The notes below the pieces were generated by a model. That model saw nothing but the letters and a program-made list of their open reading frames with translations. It did not search any database and was not told the origin of the DNA. A stretch of DNA of 64,000 nucleotides from Strobilurus pachycystidiatus. Lineage: Eukaryota > Basidiomycota > Agaricomycetes > Agaricales > Physalacriaceae. Shown here piece by piece: positions 54,925 through 64,000 of this stretch. Made by a program: the position numbers and the translations under genes. Positions within the stretch are counted from its first letter, which is position 1; every line of letters starts with the position of its first letter. The stretch covers positions 1,178,001 to 1,242,000 of the forward strand of contig JAHLMK010000016.1 of NCBI GenBank assembly GCA_019915135.1, given 5' to 3'.

Positions 54925-55160
54925 CTTTTATAGCAGGCTGCATGGTGCTTGACAGGGCCAGTCGGTCCGTGGATGGATGTCACGGCGAGATTGGATGCAC
55001 GGTGACACAGCTTTTGCAAGATGGACTGCCGGGTTGGGCGAATGGAGAGTGCAAAGCCAAGGATGACTCACGATTTGGGCTTGCATTCGGAGTCAATGCC
55101 ATTTCCAGGGTGATCGGAAAAAATGATCGCCATCAACATGGCGTGTTTCCTTCCTTGGAC
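54925..55160. promoter_or_regulatory. Divergent interval between DAHP synthase and the PIH1-domain gene
   Basis: 236 bp between the two chosen starts. No specific motif recognised. An upstream first exon of the PIH1 gene could lie here (ATG at 55066 reads MTHDLGLHSESMPFPG), but I found no frame-keeping splice to the main exon. Confidence 0.4.
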
Positions 55161-56075
55161 ATGGCCAAACAGGTTTCACTCAAGCCCGTTGCGGGTTTCT
55201 GCGTGAAAAGCAACACACTGCAGGATGCGAAATTCGGGCTGAAGGGTGCCAAGGTCTTTGTCAACATCGCCTACGATGAGCACGTTCCCCCGCCCCCGCC
55301 AGCCAGCGAGGAAGCGATCCAGCGTGCGATGAAGGGCCAGGACGACGAGCATCTGGACGATGGCGGCTGGTATGTCCCCGTCATTGTGTCTGAGCCAAGA
55401 CCGGACGTCGATAAAGGTACCCTTGGCGTTCCTTCTCCCAACATGCAGTTAGACTAACAGTCTTTCCCATCTTTAGTCGGAAAGCCTAGCATCGTTTTCG
55501 ATTGCATATTCCACAAGTCACTAAAGTCGCGCATATTACGCGACCCGGACCTGAAGCTCTTTCTAGTCGAGCTCGCCCTGCAGAGGATCGAGATCCAATG
55601 CGATGTTATGTTGTCCAGAACCATCGGCACACCGAACATTGCTTCCAAGGGGAAACTTGCGCCACGCACGGTGACCATACCCGACGTCGATTACGCGACG
55701 TCAAAGGCTGCGTCATCCATCAGTCCTCCTGCAAAGCCGCTTATCGAAGAAGTTTCATCGCACACTCCCCGCCCGCTGTCCTGGTCCTGGCGTAAAGACG
55801 GCGATACCATCCAAGTTCGTATTCTCGTCCCCGATCTTACCCATACGCTTGTTCAAGGTACCGCTCTTGATCTTGAGCCGCGGCGTATCATCCTATCTGT
55901 GCCCACCGCCACCTCGTCCGTTCTGGACTTGGACTTGACCTTGTCTGACGCCGAGTTGATCTCACTTTATCCTCATTCCGACGTCCTATCCCTCAAACGC
56001 CAACGACCTTTCTCGGTCGACACAGCTACGTCGGAGTGGCGCGTAGCAGAGGGTGCCTTGATCCTCAGTGCTTAA
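55161..56075 (+). CDS. PIH1-domain protein (R2TP component-like)
   Basis: About 285 residues in two exons. From ATG 55161: MAKQVSLKPVAGFCVKSNTL, then KGAKVFVNIAYDEHVPPPPP, an acidic loop and GGWYVPVIVSEPRPDVDK. After an intron (GTACCC...CTTTAG) it reads VGKPSIVFDCIFHKSLKSRI, LRDPDLKLFLVELALQRIEI and LSRTIGTPNIASKGKLAPRT. A CS-like beta-sandwich C-terminus ends the protein (TATSEWRVAEGALILSA). PIH1 proteins link Hsp90/R2TP to client assembly such as box C/D snoRNPs and PIKK kinases. The start may be one exon further up. Confidence 0.85.
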
Positions 56076-56339
56076 AAGTTCGTTTCCCCCTTCCGATATT
56101 TCACTCGTCATAATCTGACGCCGTGCTTTGTAGTCGCTCCAAGTTCAAGGCAGATGTCGCTGCTCTTCAGTAGTGTACTGATATGCATAGACAGAAATCG
56201 TATATGATGCTAGTCGAAGTTTGTGGGATCCAGGGTTTCCACCCACTATGTTGTAACTTGTAAGCTCGTACTCTCGATTTACACAAGGAGACTTCGTCAT
56301 AATGATACCGAAAGAATCAATGAATAAATTAGGCATAGC

Positions 56340-58949
56340 TTATGAAAAGCCTGTTCGAATGGTCGGAGTAAAAACAGGTAACGGATGGGCCTCTGTATTG
56401 AATACATAGTCTATAACGACATGTTTTAGTCCATGCACTTGCCCTTATCAAAGAGACACACCTTGTAAAGGAAATACACTGGCATCTTCGAACAGCAGGA
56501 ATAGATATTTCAAGGTTTCACTCTGCACGGACAAGGTACGTCAGTCTACGGGAACGGGAACGGGGCGGGATTACGATGGACTTGCCAGGTAAAACGTTTC
56601 CATCTTATCTTCCTGCCTAGCAGGAACCTCGTCAACGTTAACGATGGTGGCATACCCCCCAGTCGGGACCTTGCAGTGCCGTTCAATCGACTGAAATATC
56701 CCCCATCCATAATCACGATACTTCTGGTCTCCCGTAAGACGGTAAGCCAAGAACAAGGACTCTACGGTCTCGGGCCTCAACATGTATCGTGCGTCGTACG
56801 GCGGAAAGTCGCCTACTCTGAAACAGGCGATACACTATCAACATCCTGGACGTACTCCTGAGAAAAAAATGTCCAATTACTCACTTGCCGCCTTTGATGT
56901 ACCAGTCCGAGGGAGCGATATCGAGGTCGTTTATGTTCTGATCGCTTGGGATCCTGAAGTGTACGATTTCCGGTGAAAGTCCCCTAGAATAACGAAACCA
57001 TGTCAGACTAGTGGGATGATCAGAGGGGCGAACGAGGGTTACGTGGCGGTATCGTGCGTGTCCATGCATGTCTTGATGAGGGCCTCGCCGGACTTCCAAT
57101 CACGAAGACCGGCTGCAGTCAATTCTGAGGCCTTCGGAGGAACAGACACTGTGTCGTAAAGTGACCCGGTGGTCGTCGCGCCGAGCATAAGAGATCCACC
57201 GATGAAGCAGACAAGATGATCTTGTTTCGGTGTAAGCCGCCATGAGCTAAGATGGCCAGTTTTCAACTATCAGGAAGTGACAAAGAACGGGCAAGAGGGA
57301 GGTGCTGACATTTCCCCGGTAGGATGACGTTCGGGTATGAGTTCCGCTGTATAAATCATCTTTTTGTTTGTACTCTCTTGGATGAGGTACTGGTGGATGG
57401 CCTGCATTGTGTCATCGTACATCTATCGGAGGATAAACGTGAGCGATATGAATTCGATGAGTCAACAGAGTTTGCTAATTGCTAACCTCGCGGTAGACAT
57501 CTTCGGTTCGATTCTATAAGGATTAGAGACGTCGATTATAGGGATGACGATACTCACCGTCTGGAGATACTGTTTTCTGTGTGTCGATGTCAGTGCCCGA
57601 GTACACCTTGGCAAGATAGTGCATACAATAGATATTCATAGTACGAGTCTCCTCGAGAGCCTAGTCGGATGGCAGACGGCACAAACTGAGCTCCTTCGAG
57701 GCTAAGCTTTCGTTAATGCAGTCGGCAATGTATAACGCGACCAGAACGCACTGCATGTAGATTGATGCCAGCCCGTGTGGCATTCTTGCGTGTTTGATGA
57801 GTTTCATGACCTGGATATAGCTCTCAGCGAGTCACTCCTCGAATATAATCAGGATCCGCACGTTCTCCGCCTTTTCCCAATAGACTTCATTGTCGGTCAG
57901 GAAACTGAGGTATCGGAGTTCGAGCTGGAGGGTAGATATCTCTGCAGTGCTGACGAGTTGAGGTAGATCCCTATCTGGGACACCTTTGCGCTGGGCGAGG
58001 TTGACCATCGGCAGTGGCAGACCTGTCGGGGTGTCGAAGGCGGACATAAGACGATCCGCCAGGTCAACGGCGCGTTTAAGATAGAGCGGGTCATCCACCA
58101 AATGATGGGCAGTCAACAGGCCACCGAGTACGCGTATAGTGGTCTGCGTATGTTTAGTGATGTCGGCCTATGACATTGATATGAAGTCCGACCTACTTCG
58201 AAAGTGTTGAAATCCCCGTCCTTGTCGAAGTCAAGCTTCTCATCTATCCATTTACGAGCGCGCGCATAGTCATCTGTTAAACCCATCATGATGATTGTGT
58301 CGAGCGCGTCGACCACAGTGTAACCGATTCCTCCTGCTTCTGTTAAATTGGATCCTTTGCGACTTATGGGGTGATATTCGTCAGCACCCATCGCGTCGCG
58401 CTCTAGGTCAGCATCGTTGAGTGAATTTTTATTGCACTGAACGCTGCGACTGACCATAAGCACGCCAAGCAAACTGGTCGTGGTGGCGACGTCAGTGGAC
58501 TACGGGAGAAACAGTGAGTAAAGGTTTACCTTGAACGAATCTACAATTGCGTCCCGCTTTTCGTAGTCGGCCGTTACAAAAGCTTGTCGCGCGCCTGCTC
58601 GATTCATGCTGTCGAATAATTCTTCTCCAAGCCACGAGCTGAGTACCTGTTTGGCAGTATCCGGATTCTAGGTTTCGATCAGATAAGTCGAGGCGGAGAT
58701 AGTGATTTGTGGCGCACCATGTAAACAAATACACCGAAGCACACTGCTAGTGGTAGCCACAAGATCTTGACATATTTCTGAACGGACGAAAAGTCCACGT
58801 CCAGGTCATCGTCGCTGGATTTGGGCGCCTGTGAATCATTGAGCAAATGGAATGGGGCGCAATAGGTCTTGTACCACAGAGTCTCTGGGTGAATCCGCGG
58901 CCTTAGGCGCGGATTTCTTCTTTCTTTTCCTCAACTGAGGATCTGACAT
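56340..58949 (-). CDS. GH47 alpha-1,2-mannosidase, type II membrane protein
   Basis: ER/Golgi class I mannosidase that trims N-glycans. From ATG 58949: MSDPQLRKRKKKSAPKAADS (basic cytosolic tail), then APKSSDDDLDVDFSSVQKYV and the anchor KILWLPLAVCFGVFVYMV. The lumenal domain shows ERDAMGADEYHPISRKGSNL, GIGYTVVDALDTIIMMGLTD, TTIRVLGGLLTAHHLVDDPL, LPMVNLAQRKGVPDRDLPQL, KQDHLVCFIGGSLMLGATTT, MLRPETVESLFLAYRLTGDQ, KMETFYL-SETLKYLFLLFED and EAHPLPVFTPTIRTGFS. Many introns. The one at 56523-56585 has a GC donor (CTG|GCAAGT...GTGCAG|AGT), needed to keep the conserved METFYLSETLKYL frame. Confidence 0.92.
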
Positions 58950-59155
58950 GACGGAGAAAGCAGACACGTCTATTTTGATGGGTGCTATTGGCACCGAGCC
59001 ACGTGGAATGCCACCGGCAATTTCGCCTCTCCTTGTAACTTTTGAGGCTCCCTTCAAACCACGACAAGCTGAACTTCCCCGCGTGTATACTTGCAATCAA
59101 GTCTGTAGCCTACCTTACTTGATCCTTTAAATAATAGCTGAAACCTCTCTGCATA

Positions 59156-60877
59156 GTGCCATCCTCGACGTGCGCTCGTTGCGGCTTCCGTGATGACCTT
59201 CCTCCTCAAATCCACACCATTCCCTCTCCGTTTGCCGATATTCTCGGCACAACCATAGCAGACAACAATGTGGACACTGCTACTGCGAACAGTATCAGAG
59301 CCTTTGTTATGGATATTGACCGGCACATCACCGACTCCAAGAACGACATTGATCGCTTGAAGGAGGCGCTCTACGTCGCGGAACAGGATTTGGACAATAT
59401 GGAAGTGTTTCGTGCCTCTCATATGGCGCTCAATCCACCTATACACTCCCTTCCCGATGACGTCCTTCTCAGCATCTTCCAACTGCTTCTTGGCAATGGA
59501 TACTATGATGTATTCGAGACCTCGTTGGCGGGACCTTGGCTGTTCGGAAAGGTCTGCAGGCGCTGGCGGAATCTCTCGAGATCCTCTGCCTTGCTCTGGA
59601 CCTCCTTTCGCATTGGCCCGCACCGCAGTCGGCGCGCCGTTCCAATCCTAGAAGAGGTCTTTGCGAACGCGAGGCCAGTCAAGTTCGAGTTGGATTTGTC
59701 ATTAGCGGAGCCTCCGCGTGAAGTTTCCGATCTTATCCATGAGCAATCCAATGCATGGAACCAGGCCGCCTTTGTGGGATCTCGCGAAACGCTTCTGCTC
59801 TTCTATGGGCACACCTCAAAACTCACCCTCAGCTCTTTGTCGGCTCTCAGCATGAGAGTCACGAATAACGATGACTTCTCAGACGAGTCAGATCTGGATG
59901 AAGACGATACCACGACCAAAGGTTTATTCCAGACCCTTCTCCCATATTTCAGAGACGCACCCAACCTACGTTCCTTCAGCTGGATTACGATAAACGATCT
60001 TAGTCTTAACCCATGGAATGAAGTCAATCCTTCCGACATTGACTTTCCTTGGGCTCAGATCACTCATCTAGATCTGGGGTCCTCAATTTCTACTATCAAT
60101 CTACAGCGCCAGCTCTTGCAGATCTGTCAAAACCTCGAGTCGTATACTGTGGGGCGCGTCGGCCCCTCATTTCTGTCCTCGCCCTCGGCATCCTCCGTTA
60201 TTGTATGCCAACATCTACGATTCATCAAACTCTCGGACCCAGAGCTCCTCAAATTCATTGACGGGCCTTTGACGAGCATATCAATGAACCAGATATATGT
60301 TTTGGACCTGGCCAGATTTTCGCCCTCAGGGCGCCCCGTTTTCCCGTCCGCTCATCGTGTCGAAGAGATGGAGTACGCCGATAACGGTTCCTATCTAACA
60401 CCCCTCGATCCAAAAATTTTCCTTTCACATTTCAGCTCAATCACAAAATTGACCCTGTTTTGGAATCCCCATCTCTGCGACAATTACATGGCCAAGATCC
60501 TCATTGCCAGTCCCGGCGCAGAGTTTTTGCTCGCTTTGACATCTCTGTCCTTGTGTCTTGACGTGTCCAACCTTAGAAAGCCAGTTGATGTGCATCACAG
60601 CATTCTGGAAGTCGTCAACTCGCGCTGGCATTTTGATGACGCTAGTGTCTCTCGTCTGCAACACGTCCGTATCCGACTGTCATATTCCAATTATTTGCCT
60701 GGCTTGTCGGAATCTGGTCGTTCGATCACTGACACTATGGTTGCATCGCTGTCCATATTCAAATCGGAGGGCTTGGATGTGTCTGTTGTCCTTCAGTCTG
60801 AGAGGGGTAAGTTGCGGTCATCGTTCTCACTTCCTGAAGACTGACATCCCGAAGGTTCTGAGTTCGAATATATGTGA
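59156..60877 (+). CDS. F-box protein, CARCGFR family, member 3, no ATG at the expected start
   Basis: 557 codons if read from the position equivalent to the other members, but the codon there is GTG (ATA GTG CCA TCC), and no in-frame ATG lies between it and the preceding stop (59135). The first in-frame ATG is 59309 (MDIDRHITDSKNDIDR), which would drop the CxxC segment TCARCGFRDDLPPQIHTIP. The F-box (SLPDDVLLSIFQLLL to CRRWRNLSRSSALLWTSFRI) and the rest are intact. The last intron (60807-60854) and 23-nt last exon are conserved, ending ERGSEFEYM. It could start on an unseen upstream exon, at a near-cognate codon, or from 59309. Confidence 0.75.
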
Positions 60878-61568
60878 CACGATGGGCCTTTGTTGCTGGG
60901 TTTGCAGGGCAATAAAGTATATACTACGACGTTCACTATCGAAAAATTTTGCATATAAAAATTATCATTATGAACTTCTGAAGGCAGTGCTGATTGAAGC
61001 TGAACTTGGCTGAAGGACCAGCCACTTCCTTCCTCCGCTCCCGGCCGTGTTAGACTTTACAAAAAGGGATGTGACCTGTCCTTTCGTCGCCAGAGTTCCT
61101 CACGAACCAACTACTGGATCGAGATGTAAGATTCAGAGGAGCGGTTACGACCGTGTTCTCGATTGACTGTCATCCTACGACGCGCGGTCATTGTGCTCAT
61201 GACATTGACTTGGTCCCTGGTCAATAAGCCGAATGTCCATACGAAACGACAATCAAAAATCATTCTTGTGGTCACGATGCGTCTCACTGGCGTCATCTGG
61301 CGGAAGAGGCAGTAACACCAGCAACAATGTCACTCAGTTATCAGTACTGTACTTGAGTCGCGTGTGTCGTTCAAGCATAGATCTTAACTTACGTTCCACG
61401 TCTTTCAAGTTGTGCTGTGGTCACGCGAAGATTACGTTCATTTGACTGCAGGTTTCCAGACTGGTTTGGAGGAATCAGCCTCATTAGTGTACAGGAACCC
61501 AGGGCTTGAGCATGCAGCACGTCGTGTATCCTCCTTGAAATACATACATTGGAGAGGCTACTGCGGAT
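60878..61568 (+). other. Convergent 3' regions, no gene seen
   Basis: Between F-box gene 3 and pectinesterase 1. Short frames only; nothing specific. Confidence 0.4.
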
Positions 61569-62904
61569 TTATAGATATGATTTATCTACCCAACTCGCCC
61601 AATCACTGCCCACCGCACTGGAGATGTTATACAGCGCTGCCTCGGCCGCGCTGAGAACGGTAGCGAATGCTGGTCGCTGAGGGTTTGCGGCGCCTATGCC
61701 GTGCGTCTTATATTCTGCAAAGGTGATGTTGTCAATACGCTCATCTCCCACATTCCAGATCGACCACATCGACTGGTTCAGACGAGCCTCAACGTCCGTG
61801 TTCTTGAAGATGACCCTAAGAAACAACATTAATAATTGGGAACTGGGAAATGAGAAGGTGGACTTACTTGGCATAGGCTAGAATGCGCGTAAACAGCGTT
61901 AGCTAGGAGCACGGCGACACGAAGGCGGGCTCTTACCTCCCCATGGTCTGCCAAGGAAAGTGTTTCCAGTTGTGTTCAAGTCGGCATTAGGTGCCAGGAC
62001 GATTTTGTTGCCATCGAATACATCTTGAATATACTGTTAAGCTTGTCCAGAAGGAGCGAAAGCCATAAGGTACTCACAACTTCCTGTATCATCTAATAGC
62101 CGCCCACTTGCCGTGATCCAGCCAGGTCCTGTCACGCCGATGGTGTTGCCTCCAAAGAACGCGAGTCCTTGTCTTCCAAAGATAAAGTCGACGGCACCCT
62201 GCCGCAATCGTGTTAACAGGCGCGAAGGAACCGTCAGGAGACACATACTTCGATGTAGTTCTTGAGATAAACCTGGGTGCCGACACTTGCGTACAAGGTG
62301 TCTTGGTAGCCGGTGAAGCTACATGCGTACAGACCAACGCGGCTGCCATACTGGCTGATGGCGACGGCCTGAACCCCGCGCCCATAAGTATTCTCGACGT
62401 TCACATTGTAGAGCCTGATTGTTTCGTCAGACTGTCTGCATGACGCATGCCAAGTACATGGGAAACACTTACTTGAAATCGTCCGAGTGAATACGGATAG
62501 TTCCACTTGCGTCGTTGGATCCTGCTGAAGTTTGGTTGAGGCCATATGAGATCGTCACGGTGTTGCCAGCATAGGTCTTCGTGTTATGGGTGTAACCATA
62601 GATCTGACAATATCACATATCAGGGTTCGGGCAATTCTATAGAAGGCATTGAACGTACCGTGAGGGGGCCATTTCGGGTGATGTAAACCTGCTCCACGTA
62701 GGTTCCAGGGTATATGAAGATGGTCTCGGTAGTACCCTCAGGTAGAGAGGCGACCGCGGCCGTTATATTGCTGAACTCGCCCGACTTTGTGGTCCCAGCG
62801 CGCACAACGACAGCACCATGTGGCGGCGACGTTCGCTTGTGGCCGAAGCCGAAAGCGGTGTGGAGGAGGCAGAGCCCAACGAAGAAGCGGAGAAAACTGA
62901 GCAT
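61569..62904 (-). CDS. Secreted pectin methylesterase, CE8, copy 1
   Basis: De-esterifies plant pectin, releasing methanol. From ATG 62904 a signal peptide MLSFLRFFVGLCLLHTAFGF is followed by AVVVRAGTTKSGEFSNITAA, IFIYPGTYVEQVYITRNGPL and the beta-helix with family motifs: NTVTISYGLNQTSAGSNDAS, GVQAVAISQYGSRVGLYACS, FTGYQDTLYA, IEGAVDFIFGRQGLAFF (catalytic Asp in GAVDFIFG), TGNTFLGRPWGAYAKVIFKN (LGRPW) and AVGSDWASWVDKSYL at the end. About six introns were inferred. Completeness and the signal peptide suggest a functional secreted enzyme. Confidence 0.93.
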
Positions 62905-63588
62905 GAAACCGTGAGAGAGGGTAAGAGGGAGAAATTCTCGTCGTGTATTTATAATTGAGAGCGCGTATGTAGTCACGTTCCAGAATGTAGGACATGACCG
63001 GGCGGACCGTCGGTGGCAGAAGGGGAAGATCACAAGCCCATTGCCACGAGATCACACTCGTGAGGTCCCCAGGCTCGCACCAAAAGTACGATGGTGAACT
63101 AGGAGAAAGTCCTGATTGGATGTGCGCGACTTCCTCCGTAAGAGGCACTAGAATTCTCCATCTCGATGCAGTACTCACAGGAAAAGACGCGTGTTTAGTG
63201 TTTCTGGAGAAGACAGGCCGCCGCCGCCATTGTCACGAGTCCTTGTTACTGAGTCGGACGTTATAATGTGGGGCCGACCAGGGGCGATGTTGGCGATGTG
63301 GGGGATTGATGTGGGGAAAGGAGGGCAACCGGACCGTGACTGGGGCTGTGGCGGACCGGGGTGGGTGTGGGGTAACTTGTAAGACGAGATGGGCGCAAGG
63401 ATGTTCATTGTTTGAACTCAGTTTGGACTGAGATTCAGGGCAAAGATTAGAAGCAATTTTCGAGTATGCATCCGTCTTGGTTGATCTGGCCCGAATAGAG
63501 TACGACTTTCGCCCATACGCGCGATTCGGTCGCATTGCCATAAAGTACACAGTGTGATAAAGGTATCGTATTACTATGAAGGAGCCAA
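62905..63588 (-). other. Intergenic stretch between the two pectinesterases
   Basis: Presumed promoter of copy 1 and 3' region of copy 2. No gene seen. Confidence 0.4.
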
Positions 63589-64000
63589 CTACAAGTAAGT
63601 CGTATCTACCCAGCTCTCGTAATCACTTCCAACCGCACTAGAAATGTTGTATAGGCTTGCTTCGCTTGCAGACAGGACAGTCGCAAAGCTTGGACGAGTC
63701 GCAGTCACTACACCGCTCTTCTTCGAGAATTTTGTGTTGTATTCCGCTAGAGTGACATTGCTGATGCGCTCGTCTGTGGCTTGCCATACGGACCAGATGT
63801 TTGCGTTCAAAGGAGCTTGAATGACCGTGTCTTTGAAGATGACCCTGTATGAGCGTGAGTGGTTGCTTTAGATTGAAAGCCACTGAGACTGACTTGGCGT
63901 AAGCTAGAAACACAAAAAATGACCGTCAATTGACAACCTCAAATTCAGTCTTACGGCCGAGCTCACCTCCCCATGGGCGACCGAGAAATATGTTCCCACT
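63589..64000 (-). CDS. Pectin methylesterase, CE8, copy 2 (C-terminal part only)
   Basis: The window ends inside the gene. Visible parts: GNIFLGRPWG at the window edge (LGRPW motif), then after two short introns KVIFKDTVIQAPLNANIWSV, WQATDERISNVTLAEYNTKF, SATVLSASEASLYNISSAVG-like sequence (FATVLSASEASLYNISSAVG) and the end SDYESWVDTTYL. The C-terminus aligns throughout with copy 1, so the genes are tandem duplicates in the same orientation. The N-terminal part lies beyond position 64000. Confidence 0.88.

Noticed and set aside
56523..56585. Stop codon ending the GH47 gene at 56571
   Set aside because: That stop truncates the conserved METFYLxETLKYL helix. A GC-AG intron restores it and leads to the typical EAHPLPVFTPTIRTGFS end.

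Overview
The window is nuclear DNA of a mushroom-forming basidiomycete (Agaricomycetes; genus not determined). This rests on dense introns of about 45-65 nt in nearly every gene, TKL-type kinases carrying HGDIRGAN-like catalytic loops, a family of F-box genes, pectin methylesterases and a full-length LINE element. I see no operon, CRISPR array, rRNA or recognisable tRNA. Most gene models were spliced by hand from reading frames and GT/AG (sometimes GC/AG) sites, so terminal coordinates are better supported than each internal junction.

Layout. 0.2-9 kb: a vacuolar-type Ca2+ P-type ATPase flanked on both sides by two related TKL-like kinases. 9.7-10.3 kb: a membrane-protein reading frame broken by one base. 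11.1-13.4 kb and 25.2-27.5 kb: two inverted copies of a PPR-type gene. Between the copies lie a macrodomain (Poa1-like) gene, an unknown gene, a Cid1-like nucleotidyltransferase, two tightly packed unknown genes, LSM7 and, divergently, importin beta (KAP95). 28-34 kb: a TDT/Mae1-type transporter, a 2-oxoglutarate/Fe(II) oxygenase, the HIT protein Hnt1 and a small Zn2Cys6 regulator. 34-37.3 kb: gene-poor, with imperfect tandem repeats. 37.3-38 kb: eIF5A. 38.3-44.4 kb: an intact-looking LINE with two ORFs in one frame, followed by a small inverted-repeat element and a LIM-domain gene. 46.3-61 kb: three dispersed F-box paralogues interleaved with ATP synthase subunit H (ATP14) and its divergent partner, the ATPase inhibitor IF1, then DAHP synthase, a PIH1-domain protein and a GH47 alpha-mannosidase. 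61.5-64 kb: two tandem pectin methylesterases, the last cut by the window edge.

Common themes. Five housekeeping or enzyme gene pairs are arranged head to head over 79-254 bp. Three families have local copies (kinases, PPR, F-box). The LINE and the inverted-repeat element account for the mobile DNA. The most unusual signals are the EN-RNase H-RT order of the LINE together with its single in-frame TAG between ORFs, a sharp identity step between the inverted PPR copies that looks like gene conversion, a 7-nt microexon in the oxygenase that completes its metal-binding motif, and the 79-bp divergent pairing of an ATP synthase subunit with the ATP synthase inhibitor.
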